Notes: generated by a model from the sequence alone, not told the origin. DNA of 64,000 nucleotides from Mycolicibacterium setense (GCF_000805385.1 NZ_JTJW01000005.1:372001-436000), one strand, 5' to 3'; shown: positions 44,474 through 53,079, numbered from the stretch's first letter. Numbers and translations: made by a program.

Positions 44474-45322
44474 TCAGAAGGGACCGCCCGCGGATCGCAA
44501 GGCCGCGCGAGTGCGGCCGATGATCGTGCCCTGGCGATACCTGAGCAGGTCGGCGCCCACGCGGACGATGCGCCAGCCGAGGTCCTCGTATTCGACGGTC
44601 TGGTCGATATCCCGCGTACGTTGCCTCGGATCGGTCCAGTGCTGAATGCCGTCATATTGGACGCCCACCTTCCACTCGGGCCATCCCATATCGATCCGAC
44701 CCACCTGCCGGCCATGGTCGAACACCTCGATCTGGGTGTGCGACGGACGCATGCCCGCGTCGGTGAACAGCAGTCGCAGGCGCGTCTCCTGCGGTGACTC
44801 GGCGCCGTCGTCGGCGAGATCGAGTACCTGTCGAAGTTGCACGAGCCCCCGAACACCGCGGTGGCGATCGACGAGTGCCGTCACATCGGGGATCTTGAGG
44901 CGAGTTGCCTGGATGAGTGCATCGACACGGATGACGGCCCTAGTGAGTCCGCGTCGGCGGCCCAGATCGAACGCGGTTCGCGCGGGCGTGGTCGTGCGGA
45001 TGCCCCGAACCAGGCAGGTCTCGTCACCGGCAAGCCTGTCGCTGTGGATGAGAATGCCGGTCGGCTGAGAGCGGCTCGGCTGGTTGATCTCGGCCGGGTG
45101 CTTGGCGTCGATCCACAACGTGCCGTACAGAGCTGCTGCGGACAGCCCCACCACCGTGGCTTGCCGTCCTGACCACAGCCACGCCGCGACGGCTTTGTCC
45201 ACGGGCGTCAGCTCGGCGCCCCTCGGTACGTAGACATTGCGGAACACCGCCTCATAGCGTGTGCTCAGTTGGTAGCGGTTGAGCCTGCCGGTAGTCAGCG
45301 CCTCAGTGCCCAGGAATGGCAT
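44474..45322 (-). CDS. DUF559/Vsr-like PD-(D/E)XK-fold protein, second copy
   Basis: 282 residues from ATG 45322 (MPFLGTEALTTGRLNRYQLS). The N-terminal helical domain (VVGLSAAALYGTLWIDAKHP) and C-terminal nuclease-like domain (VGRIDMGWPEWKVGVQYDG) are laid out like the first copy (12744-13646), with clear but distant similarity. It keeps the Asp in RIDMGW but has Gln where most relatives have Glu (VGVQYDG). The gene is bracketed by hairpin elements B (abutting its stop) and C (42 bp before its start). Function unknown; DNA binding or cleavage is inferred from the fold only. Confidence 0.75.
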   Translation of the reverse strand: MPFLGTEALTTGRLNRYQLSTRYEAVFRNVYVPRGAELTPVDKAVAAWLWSGRQATVVGLSAAALYGTLWIDAKHPAEINQPSRSQPTGILIHSDRLAGDETCLVRGIRTTTPARTAFDLGRRRGLTRAVIRVDALIQATRLKIPDVTALVDRHRGVRGLVQLRQVLDLADDGAESPQETRLRLLFTDAGMRPSHTQIEVFDHGRQVGRIDMGWPEWKVGVQYDGIQHWTDPRQRTRDIDQTVEYEDLGWRIVRVGADLLRYRQGTIIGRTRAALRSAGGPF

Positions 45323-45363
45323 GCGAATAGGACGTCAACGGATGGGTTAGCGGTTCCCATTAC

Positions 45364-45424
45364 GCCGAGTGTTGGCTTGTGTGCGAGATTTCTCGAAGAA
45401 CTCGTACACAAGCCAACGCTCGGC
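45364..45424. repeat. Hairpin element, copy C
   Basis: Arms of 23 nt (45364-45386 and 45402-45424) pair throughout if two G-T wobbles are allowed, with the same 15-nt loop length as copies A and B. It lies between the divergent DUF559 gene and rplM, 14 bp upstream of the likely rplM -35. A site between divergent genes is not a place for a terminator, which argues for a mobile or regulatory origin of the family. Confidence 0.88.
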
Positions 45425-45438
45425 CCAGAAGTCGCGTT

Positions 45439-45468
45439 TTGACCTGCATGGACGCCCACAGGTAAGCT
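45439..45468 (+). promoter_or_regulatory. rplM-rpsI promoter
   Basis: TTGACC (45439-45444), an 18-nt spacer and TAAGCT (45463-45468) make a reasonable sigma-A promoter. It gives a leader of about 125 nt. The leader contains a small hairpin, TGCCC/GGGCA with a TTTT loop (45486-45499), which might be involved in control of these ribosomal genes. Confidence 0.55.
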
Positions 45469-45600
45469 GCCCCGTTGGTGTGTGCTGCCCTTTTGGGCAT
45501 GCGGTTCCGGGTCAACGTCGGTCGCCGGGACGTCGTAGCGCTCACCAGACCGGCACCCGGGTCATCCTGGGACCAAACCCGAGAAGAAGAGGTAAGCGCT

Positions 45601-46040
45601 GTGCCTACGTACACGCCGAAGGCGGGTGACACCACACACCAGTGGTACGTCATCGACGCCCAGGACGTGGTGCTCGGCCGGCTCGCCGTCGAAGCAGCCA
45701 AGTTGCTCCGCGGCAAGCACAAGCCGACATTCACGCCGAATGTCGATGGTGGCGATTTCGTCATCGTCATCAACGCCGAGAAGATCGCCGTCAGCGGCGA
45801 CAAGCTCACCAAGAAGTTCGCTTACAGCCACTCGGGTTACCCGGGCGGTCTGCGCAAGCGCACCATCGGTCAGCTGCTGGAGAAGCACCCGACCCGCGTC
45901 GTCGAGAACGCGATCCTCGGCATGCTGCCCCACACCAAGCTTGGTCGGCAGATCCAGAAGAAGCTCAAGGTCTACGCCGGCCCGGATCATCCGCATGCCG
46001 CGCAGCAGCCGATTCCGTACGAGATCAAGCAGGTGGCCCA

Positions 46041-46044
<4 letters not shown>
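45601..46044 (+). CDS. rplM: 50S ribosomal protein L13
   Basis: 147 residues from GTG 45601 ([20 protein letters not shown]) with GAGG 8 nt upstream. Conserved L13 blocks include [40 protein letters not shown] and [15 protein letters not shown]13 is an early assembly protein of the 50S subunit. It is coupled to rpsI by a GTGA overlap, the standard rplM-rpsI pair. Confidence 0.98.
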
Positions 46045-46529
<485 letters not shown>

Positions 46530-46551
46530 TCTGTCGCCTTACGGCCGAACG

Positions 46552-46595
46552 AACCCGCCGGGTGTGTCACGTACACGCCCGGCGGGTTTGTTTTT
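46552..46595 (+). terminator. Intrinsic terminator of rplM-rpsI
   Basis: A 15-bp GC-rich stem (46552-46566 with 46574-46588; one G-T wobble) with a 7-nt loop is followed at once by TGTTTTT. This is the only clear classical hairpin-plus-T-run terminator noticed in the window. It lies 22 bp after the rpsI stop codon. Confidence 0.9.
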
Positions 46596-46819
46596 GTCGG
46601 CCGACGAATTTCGGGGCGTTGACCTCGGCAGATGAGGCGCCGTCAAATTTTCTCGCGGATTGTGGTTTGAGGTCGTTCATCGAGTGGAAGCCCACGGGGT
46701 GGAGAGCTGGGGGTCGCTTTGTGTCAGCAGGGCCAGGCCCGCAGGAAGTTCCTGCCACCGGTAGACGTCGTGTCGACGTCGGGGGACCGGGTGCCGCTTT
46801 CCCATCGGAAGGAGTAATT
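46596..46819 (+). promoter_or_regulatory. Upstream region of the secreted protein gene
   Basis: About 220 bp without a convincing gene. It should hold the promoter of the secreted protein at 46820, whose AAGGAG ribosome site is at 46809-46814. An open frame in phase with that gene continues upstream from 46562 but reads through the terminator and is not protein-like. No clear -10/-35 pair was identified. Confidence 0.3.
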
Positions 46820-47248
46820 GTGGGGAACCTCGTGAAGACCGCGACCGCGGGCGCGATGCTCGGTGGGTCGCTGCTGTTTACCGTCGGCTTGGGCATTGCC
46901 CAGGCGGCACCGGACACCGCCGGTGACGGCAAGGTGAATCTCACCCTCGGCAACGTCTCGGTTCTGCAGAATGTGGACGACGCCGCTGCCGCCCAGATCG
47001 CCGCAGGCGTGTGCGAGAACACCGACACCGCCTCACTGACCACCGCCGTCCAGGGCGTTGACGCGAACGGCACCGACCATGTCGTCTGCACCAACAACCT
47101 CGGGACCATCTCGTTCAGCCAGAACGGCACCGCCGAGCGGCCTGGTAACGCGCCTCAGGGGGCCGGCCCGCAGAGCCTGGCGCCGACGACGGCACCCACG
47201 ACGGTGCCGGGAGGAACCCACTCGTCGCCTGACACCGACGGTAGCTAG
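46820..47248 (+). CDS. Small secreted protein of unknown function
   Basis: 142 residues from GTG 46820 with an ideal AAGGAG. A signal peptide (MGNLVKTATAGAMLGGSLLF...GIAQA) is followed by a compact domain (about 31-105) containing two Cys in AAGVCENTDTA and HVVCTNN, likely a disulfide. A Pro/Thr/Ala-rich tail follows (TTAPTTVPGG). The core, with LTLGNVSVLQNVD and GTISFSQN, looks beta-rich. I do not recognise the family. It may be surface-associated. Confidence 0.75.
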   Translation: MGNLVKTATAGAMLGGSLLFTVGLGIAQAAPDTAGDGKVNLTLGNVSVLQNVDDAAAAQIAAGVCENTDTASLTTAVQGVDANGTDHVVCTNNLGTISFSQNGTAERPGNAPQGAGPQSLAPTTAPTTVPGGTHSSPDTDGS

Positions 47249-47401
47249 GGATTGATCGCCGATCCCCGCCCGCGAATCGGCCCGCGGGCGGGGCGGTGAT
47301 CACCAGCCCGAGTATCACGATGACGCATCAATTCAGCCCCGGGATGGTTGTTGACCTCGTCGGTTGTGTTTCGGGCAGCCAATTATGAGAAGTTTGACGG
47401 C

Positions 47402-48742
47402 ATGGGTCGACTGTTCGGCACCGATGGGGTGCGCGGAGTCGCCAATCGCGATCTGACCGCTGAACTGGCGGTTGCACTCGGTTCGGCGGCGGCACGGCGT
47501 CTCGGCAACTCTGCGGGACGTGGCCGTCGGGTCGCCGTGGTGGGTCGTGATCCGCGGGCGAGCGGCGAAATGCTGGAAGCCGCCGTGATCGCCGGTATCA
47601 CCAGCGAGGGTGTCGACGCCCTGCGGGTCGGCGTGTTGCCGACACCTGCGGTGGCCTATCTGACCAGTGCGTATGACGCCGATTTCGGGGTGATGATCTC
47701 CGCGTCGCACAATCCGATGCCCGACAACGGCATCAAGATCTTCGGCCCGGGCGGGCACAAGCTCGACGACGCCGCCGAGGACCGCATCGAGGATTTGGTC
47801 AGCTCCGGCCCGGGTCTGCGTCCGACGGGAGCAGGTATCGGTCGGGTGCTCGACGCAGAGGATGCCCTGGACCGCTACCTGCGCCACGCCTCCAAGGCCG
47901 TCACCACCCGGCTGGAAGGCCTCACCGTGGTTGTCGACTGCGCGCACGGTGCGGCGTCGTCGGCCGCCCCGCGCGCTTACCGGGCCGCCGGCGCCAACGT
48001 GATCGCGATCAACGCCGAGCCCAATGGCCTCAACATCAACGACGGCTGTGGATCCACCCATATGGATGTGCTGCAGGCCGCCGTCGTCGAGCACGGCGCC
48101 GATCTGGGGCTGGCCCACGACGGCGATGCCGACCGGTGCCTGGCGGTGGACGCAGCGGGACGGGTCGTCGACGGCGACGCCATCATGGTCGTGCTGGCGC
48201 TGGCCATGCAGCAGGCCGGGGAGTTGGCCTCCGACACGCTGGTGGCCACGGTGATGAGCAACCTTGGCCTGCACCTGGCCATGCGGGCGGCCGGTATCGA
48301 GGTCCGCACCACCGGTGTCGGGGATCGCTACGTGCTGGAGGAGCTGCGGGCCGGCGAGTTCTCGCTCGGTGGTGAGCAGTCCGGCCACATCGTGTTGCCG
48401 GGCCTGGGTACTACCGGCGACGGCATCGTCACCGGCCTGCGGCTGATGTCGCGGATGGCCCAGACCCGCGCCACCTTGGCTGACCTTGCCGAGCCGATGC
48501 GCACCCTGCCGCAGGTTCTGATCAACGTTCGGGTCGACGACAAGGCCGCGGTGGCCAAGGCGCCGTCCGTGCAGTCCGCGGTGGCCCAAGCCGAGGCCGA
48601 GCTCGGCGACACCGGCCGAATCCTGTTGCGGCCCTCGGGTACCGAGCAGGTGGTCCGGGTGATGGTCGAGGCCGCCGACGAGAACACGGCCCGACTGGTC
48701 GCGGTACGGGTGGCCGAGTCGGTCAGCGGCCAGTCGGCCTGA
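47402..48742 (+). CDS. glmM: Phosphoglucosamine mutase
   Basis: 446 residues ([20 protein letters not shown]). It interconverts glucosamine-6-phosphate and glucosamine-1-phosphate in UDP-GlcNAc synthesis. The phosphoserine loop is [17 protein letters not shown], the metal-binding loop is [12 protein letters not shown], and the sugar loop GGEQSGH is intact. The C-terminal phosphate-binding loop is [13 protein letters not shown]. Full length for the family. It acts directly after GlmS, encoded 10 kb downstream. Confidence 0.97.
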   Translation: MGRLFGTDGVRGVANRDLTAELAVALGSAAARRLGNSAGRGRRVAVVGRDPRASGEMLEAAVIAGITSEGVDALRVGVLPTPAVAYLTSAYDADFGVMISASHNPMPDNGIKIFGPGGHKLDDAAEDRIEDLVSSGPGLRPTGAGIGRVLDAEDALDRYLRHASKAVTTRLEGLTVVVDCAHGAASSAAPRAYRAAGANVIAINAEPNGLNINDGCGSTHMDVLQAAVVEHGADLGLAHDGDADRCLAVDAAGRVVDGDAIMVVLALAMQQAGELASDTLVATVMSNLGLHLAMRAAGIEVRTTGVGDRYVLEELRAGEFSLGGEQSGHIVLPGLGTTGDGIVTGLRLMSRMAQTRATLADLAEPMRTLPQVLINVRVDDKAAVAKAPSVQSAVAQAEAELGDTGRILLRPSGTEQVVRVMVEAADENTARLVAVRVAESVSGQSA

Positions 48743-48779
48743 CGGAACCGAGCGGTGCCCGGCTGCGTCTAAACCGGGC

Positions 48780-49076
48780 ATGGGAGATGTAACTGCCGCC
48801 CGTGTCGACGCCGAGGCTCTGCTGCAGGTGGCACGACAGTACGGCGCCGCCGCCGGCATCATCGAGTCCGGTGCCCAGGTGCGGTTGCGGTTTGACGGCG
48901 CGACGGCCGGCCGGGCGCACACGGCGTGTGGCGACTCGCTGCGGACCGCGCTCGACGAGATCATCATGCCCCTACGCCAATGGGCCCGGGCCGCCGGCGA
49001 AGTGGCCGCGGTCCTGACGAGCACCACCGACCGGTACCTGGTCGCCGATGCCGGCGCGGCAGCTCGGGTGGGCTGA
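48780..49076 (+). CDS. EspC-like type VII secretion substrate (Rv3440c-like)
   Basis: 98 residues, helical. The pattern VDAEALLQVARQYGAAAGII ... RFDGATAGRAHTACGDSLRTAL matches the EspC/DUF2580 class of type VII-associated proteins. The C-terminal helix end has Y86-x3-D90 (DRYLVAD), the YxxxD/E signal for type VII export. It is followed 3 bp later by the 501-residue protein that is probably its partner. It lies 20 kb from ESX-4, but which ESX system exports it is unknown. Confidence 0.75.
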   Translation: MGDVTAARVDAEALLQVARQYGAAAGIIESGAQVRLRFDGATAGRAHTACGDSLRTALDEIIMPLRQWARAAGEVAAVLTSTTDRYLVADAGAAARVG

Positions 49077-49079
49077 GGC

Positions 49080-50585
49080 ATGGACCAAACCGGTGATGTA
49101 GCAAGACGTTTGGATCAGGGCCAGCCTGCGGTCGAGACTTTCGCCGAGTTCGTGTGGGCGTGCGCCCAACTGGGCTACCAGCATCCGGACCTCACTGCGC
49201 ACATCGGTCAGGTGCAGGACTGGTACGCCGCGGAGGACGGCCTTGATCTGCGGGCGCTGGACGCCGACTGTGCGGCGCTGGCAGCGACGGCGGACTCGGC
49301 CGAGCAGGCGCTACGGCTGCAGAACGATCAGCTGAGCGCACTCGAGCAGGCGTGGCACGGGCACGGCGCACAGGCCGCAGGCGAACTTCTGGACCGCCAC
49401 GGTGGCGCGGCCCGGCAGGCGGTCGCGGCCGTGCGCCGGGCGGCCGACACGCTGGCGCCGCTGCGTGACCAACTGTGGCGGGCCATCGACAGCAAGGTGG
49501 CCGCCACTGAGCGGATCGAGGCGCGGTGTGCAACGCAGCGCCCGGACTGGCTGGCGGCGGCCCGTACCGTGCGGACGGGGCTCGGAGATCGCGCCGCAGC
49601 CAGTGAACTGATCGACGCGCAGGTGAAACCGTTCGTCGACAACGACATCGGCGCCGACTGGGTACCGGCGATGCGCGCGGCGAGCGCCGCGGTGGCCGAT
49701 GCGTACGCCGCGGCGCTGGCCGCCCTCGCCGACGGCCCGGCTCCGGTGTTCGAGATCCCTGGCGACCTGGGGCCGACGTGGATTCCGCGCATCGGCGCGG
49801 CGGTTCGCACGGACCCGCCGACGAGCAGCGCCGCGACGGTTCCCGCCGGATTCACACCGTCGGTCGGCGCAGGCCCAGCGCCGGGCGTTTCCGGCCCGGC
49901 ACCAGCGGGCTCGTCCCTCATGTCGCCTATACCTCAGATAGCTTCTGCTGCACCAACTCTCGCGTCACCGGTCGATCCGGCCGGCCCGGCTGTGCCCTCT
50001 GTGCCGGCGGCCACCAATCCCGTCGCAGCGGATCCGGCGGCCGGATTTGGTTCACCGCTGAGCGGTGGATTGCCCGGGGCCGGGTTGTCGGGGATGGGGT
50101 CGGGGGTGTCTGGCCTCGGTCAGCAGCTTGCGGATCTTTTCGGCGGGTTGATCGGATCAGCTGGTGACGGCTCTGCGGGAACGAGGGCCGACACGGCGCT
50201 GCCAGGGCAACTCGACCCACCGGACGCCTCCGATGCGTTCGATGAGCTGGAGGACCCGGACGAACCGGAGGACTCCGACCCCGAGGACCCGGACGACCCT
50301 GACGACGATGCGGACGACCCGGACGACCCTGACGACGATGCGGCGGCCGAGGATGGTGAGGTGACCGACGCGGCCGTCGATGACCCGACGGCTGACGAGG
50401 ATTCGGTCGACGCACCGTTGCTCGCAGAGGCTGCCGCCGACGACACCGCTGACACCGCCGTCGAACCGGAGCCCGCCGCCGCGCCGGCCGCCGCCCCCGT
50501 TCTGCCGGCCGATCCAGTGGAGGCACCGGGCGGCGGGACACCGTGTGAGATCGCCGCCGACGAGCTGCCGCAGGTGGGCGGGTAA
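49080..50585 (+). CDS. Large Ala/Pro/Asp-rich protein (Rv3439c-like), likely type VII partner
   Basis: 501 residues. Residues about 1-225 are alpha-helical and include a WXG-type turn (EQAWHGHGAQAAGELL, about residue 93). Residues about 250-360 are Pro/Ala/Gly-rich. Residues about 385-440 are extremely acidic and contain two 10-residue copies of DPDDPDDDAD encoded by a 30-bp tandem repeat. The layout recalls EspA/EspE-type partners of EspC-like proteins. No signal peptide or membrane helix. Function unknown. It is cotranscribed with the EspC-like gene (3-bp gap). Confidence 0.7.
   Translation: MDQTGDVARRLDQGQPAVETFAEFVWACAQLGYQHPDLTAHIGQVQDWYAAEDGLDLRALDADCAALAATADSAEQALRLQNDQLSALEQAWHGHGAQAAGELLDRHGGAARQAVAAVRRAADTLAPLRDQLWRAIDSKVAATERIEARCATQRPDWLAAARTVRTGLGDRAAASELIDAQVKPFVDNDIGADWVPAMRAASAAVADAYAAALAALADGPAPVFEIPGDLGPTWIPRIGAAVRTDPPTSSAATVPAGFTPSVGAGPAPGVSGPAPAGSSLMSPIPQIASAAPTLASPVDPAGPAVPSVPAATNPVAADPAAGFGSPLSGGLPGAGLSGMGSGVSGLGQQLADLFGGLIGSAGDGSAGTRADTALPGQLDPPDASDAFDELEDPDEPEDSDPEDPDDPDDDADDPDDPDDDAAAEDGEVTDAAVDDPTADEDSVDAPLLAEAAADDTADTAVEPEPAAAPAAAPVLPADPVEAPGGGTPCEIAADELPQVGG
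50286..50345 (+). repeat. 30-bp tandem repeat in coding sequence
   Basis: Two 30-bp copies (50286-50315, 50316-50345) encode the acidic decapeptide DPDDPDDDAD twice. This is in frame, so copy-number change would lengthen or shorten the acidic tract without breaking the gene. Confidence 0.85.
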
Positions 50586-50606
50586 TCAGCGACGCAGTCA
50601 CGTGGT

Positions 50607-50620
50607 AGGGATCGATCCCT
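50607..50620. promoter_or_regulatory. Perfect 14-bp palindrome before the kshA remnant
   Basis: AGGGATCGATCCCT is exactly self-complementary and lies 22 bp after the preceding stop codon. The 57-bp gap ends at the start of the truncated kshA-like frame. It could be an operator, a weak terminator, or a trace of the rearrangement that removed the 5' part of kshA. Confidence 0.4.
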
Positions 50621-50642
50621 GCCAGTGGGATTCCTCGCGTGA

Positions 50643-51191
50643 GTGAGCCATCTCGGTGTTAGACCGACCCAGTACATGAACTCCGACACCCGTGCCGACC
50701 GCCAAGATGTCGGCGGACCGACGATGCTCGGCACCACATCGGTGGCGTCGTACTACGGACCGGCGTTCATGATCGATGATCTGACGTACCACTACACAGA
50801 GGCCGATCATCACAGCGTGCTGATCAACTGTCACTATCCGATCGACGCGAATTCGTTTGTCCTGCAATACGGCGTCATCGTCAAGAAACCCGAAGGGGTG
50901 TCCGACGAGCTGGCCTTGCAGAGCGCCATGGCGCTGGGCGACTGGGTCAAGATCGGCTTCGAACAAGATGTGGCGATCTGGAAGACCAAGGCGCGCATCG
51001 ACAACCCGCTGCTGTGCGAGGAAGACGGACCGGTGTACCAGCTGAGCCGGTGGTACGAGCAGTTCTACGTCGATGCCGCCAATGTGGCCGCCGACATGGT
51101 CGACCGGTTCGAGTACGAGGTCGACACCACGGGCGCGCAGCAGGCGTGGAATCAGGAGATCGAGGACAACATCGCAGCCCGCAGGGTGTGA
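50643..51191 (+). pseudogene. Truncated 3-ketosteroid 9-alpha-hydroxylase oxygenase (kshA C-terminal fragment)
   Basis: A 182-codon frame whose product from about residue 10 onwards (QYMNSDTRADRQDVGG; SYYGPAFMIDDLTYHYTEAD; SVLINCHYPIDANSFVLQYG; RWYEQFYVDAANVAADMVDR) resembles the C-terminal part of KshA. Full KshA has about 385 residues, with an N-terminal Rieske [2Fe-2S] domain and a 2-His-1-Asp iron site. Only the last 170 or so are here, keeping the probable Asp ligand in GFEQDVAIW but no Rieske Cys/His. No remnant of the 5' half is visible upstream. It is still an open frame, so a shortened protein could be made, but it could not be an oxygenase. Confidence 0.8.
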
Positions 51192-51202
51192 CGCCCAGTC
51201 GA

Positions 51203-52624
51203 TCAGGCGAGGATCGAGGCGAGCCGAGAGATGCTGTCGCGGATCGCCGTTTCGCCGAGCGCGCCGTAACCGATGACCAGGGCAGGTGGCGCGGAATCCG
51301 GGTCGGCCCAGTTCCAGCGGGAGCCATCCAGGTGCAGTCCCTGCTCTCGGGCGGTCGCGACGACGGTGTCCTCGTGTGAGTTGCGCGGCAGCCGAAGGCA
51401 GACGTGCAGGCCGGCGTCGATACCGGTCGGCTGCGCGTGAGGCAGCGACGTGCTGATCGCCGCGAGCATCGCGTCGCGCCGCCTGCGGTACACCGGGCGC
51501 ACCTGCCGCAGGTGGCGGGTAAGCGCGCCGGTAGCGATGAAGCGGGCCAGGGCGAGTTGCTCGAGTGCCGAGTTGCCCATGTCGTCGTACAGTTTTTCGG
51601 CGGCGACGGACTCGACCAGCCAGGAGGGCAGCGCGATCCACCCGAGTCGCAGGGCGGGAGTCAGCGTCTTGCTCACGCAGCCTGCGTAGGCCACGTGATC
51701 CGGGGCGAGTCCCTGCAGGGCACCGACGGGGCTTCTGTCGTAACGGAATTCGGCGTCGTAGTCATCTTCGATGATGAGTGTGTTGCGGTCGTGGGCCCAG
51801 TTGACGAGCGCTGTCCGTCGGTCCGCGGCGAGGACGACCCCGGTCGGATAGGCGTGGGCGGGGGTCACCAACACAGCGCCGACGTCGAGTTCGGCCAGTC
51901 TGGCGACGTCGACCCCGTTGTCGTCGACCGGCACCGGCACCACGCGGAGCCCAGCGCGTGCGATGGCGTCGCGATGAAATCCGAAACAGGGGTCCTCGAC
52001 CGCGAGAGCGGGGCATCCGCGCGCCCGCAGCGCCCGGGCCAGCAGCACGATGCCCTGGGTGAGGCCCGACGTGACGATCATGCGATCGGGTGTGGTTGCG
52101 ACACCGCGCACCCGGGCCAGGTAATCGGCGAGGGCCTCGCGCAGGGGGCGAGTTCCGAGCGGGCCGGGGTAGCCGAGATTGGAGTTGGGCACCTCGGTGA
52201 GAGCGTTGCGGTAGTGGCGCAGCCACTCCGTGCGCGGAAACAGTGCGGCGTCCGGCAGGCCGCCGCCCAGCGGAACGGATGGATTGTGAAGCCGACGTAT
52301 AGGCGGAGATGCTTGTGGAACAACCGGTTTGACCCTGGTGCCGGAACCCTGGCGTCCGGTCAGGTAGCCGTCAGCCACCAGATGTTCGTAGGCGGTGACG
52401 ACAACGCTGCGGGCCACGCCGAGCTGTGTCGCCAGCACCCGGGACGGCGGCAGAAGTGAGCCTGCTGCGAGCCGGCCCTGCTGTATCTCCACGCGAAGTT
52501 GTTGTTGCAACTGCATCGCGAGCCCGTCGCGGGATGTCCGGTCCAGGTCCAGCAGGAGGTCCGGGGGAAAGCCGGGATCGACAGAATTGGTCTGCGTAGT
52601 ATCTACAGAATTGGACCCTGACAT
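51203..52624 (-). CDS. MocR/PdxR-family regulator (GntR HTH fused to aminotransferase fold)
   Basis: 473 residues from ATG 52624. The N-terminal GntR winged helix (about 30-100; LRVEIQQGRLAAGSLLPPSR and GVARSVVVTAYEHLVADGYL) is joined to a class-I aminotransferase-like domain. The PLP lysine lies in GCVSKTLTPALRLGW and the PLP-ring Asp region in IIEDDYDAEFRYDRSPVGAL. MocR proteins regulate vitamin B6, GABA or related metabolism. The target here is probably the divergent gene at 52654. Two 10-bp direct repeats lie at the 5' end of the gene. Confidence 0.92.
   Translation of the reverse strand: MSGSNSVDTTQTNSVDPGFPPDLLLDLDRTSRDGLAMQLQQQLRVEIQQGRLAAGSLLPPSRVLATQLGVARSVVVTAYEHLVADGYLTGRQGSGTRVKPVVPQASPPIRRLHNPSVPLGGGLPDAALFPRTEWLRHYRNALTEVPNSNLGYPGPLGTRPLREALADYLARVRGVATTPDRMIVTSGLTQGIVLLARALRARGCPALAVEDPCFGFHRDAIARAGLRVVPVPVDDNGVDVARLAELDVGAVLVTPAHAYPTGVVLAADRRTALVNWAHDRNTLIIEDDYDAEFRYDRSPVGALQGLAPDHVAYAGCVSKTLTPALRLGWIALPSWLVESVAAEKLYDDMGNSALEQLALARFIATGALTRHLRQVRPVYRRRRDAMLAAISTSLPHAQPTGIDAGLHVCLRLPRNSHEDTVVATAREQGLHLDGSRWNWADPDSAPPALVIGYGALGETAIRDSISRLASILA
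52581..52614. promoter_or_regulatory. Direct repeat at the 5' end of the MocR gene
   Basis: ACAGAATTGG occurs at 52581-52590 and 52605-52614, 24 bp apart, on the plus strand. They encode NSVD twice in the MocR N-terminus. They also lie 40-70 bp before the divergent start at 52654, where a MocR operator made of direct repeats would be expected. Whether they are an operator or only coding repetition is unresolved. Confidence 0.45.
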
Positions 52625-52653
52625 ATACCAATACTAGGGGCGATCGTGATGGT

Positions 52654-53079
52654 ATGTCTTCGATCAACAACCTCTCCTCAGCCCGCGTCCGACCGTTGGT
52701 CACCTCGTGGATGTCTGGGCCCGCCTCCGCCGGCGACGGGCCGGTCGTCGTCAGCGTGACCGAATATGCCGCGCATTCGCTCCGGCATCTGCCGGGCGTC
52801 GCCTACAGCGGGATGCGGATGCGGGAAGGCTGGTACGCCATGCCGGGCGCGGTCGGGCTGTGGCTTTGGAGCCTGCCCGCTTCGGGCCTCAGTGGGTCGA
52901 TTTCGGTGTGGACGAGTCAAGAAGCGTTGCAGCAGTTCATCATTCTTCCGCATCACGTCGACATCATGCGACGCTACCGAGACCGAGGCGACGTGCGGTC
53001 GACCACGTGGGAGGACGACACGTTCGATCGGGTGGGCACCATCGCGCGTGCCCGGGAGTGGATCGAGCGGGAGTCGTAG
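52654..53079 (+). CDS. DUF3291-like / dimeric alpha-beta barrel protein
   Basis: 141 residues, divergent from the MocR gene with a 29-bp gap. The stretch VVVSVTEYAAHSLRHLPGVA, then LWLWSLPASGLSGSISVWTS and QQFIILPHHVDIMRRYRDRG, resembles monooxygenase-like ferredoxin-fold proteins (DUF3291 type). No catalytic residues can be named. It is the likely target of the MocR regulator because of the shared intergenic region. Could be an isomerase, heme-handling protein or monooxygenase. Confidence 0.65.
   Translation: MSSINNLSSARVRPLVTSWMSGPASAGDGPVVVSVTEYAAHSLRHLPGVAYSGMRMREGWYAMPGAVGLWLWSLPASGLSGSISVWTSQEALQQFIILPHHVDIMRRYRDRGDVRSTTWEDDTFDRVGTIARAREWIERES

Noticed and set aside
28313..45424. Prophage or integrative element for the inserted block
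   Set aside because: No integrase, phage structural gene, tRNA-end attachment site or direct-repeat ends were seen.
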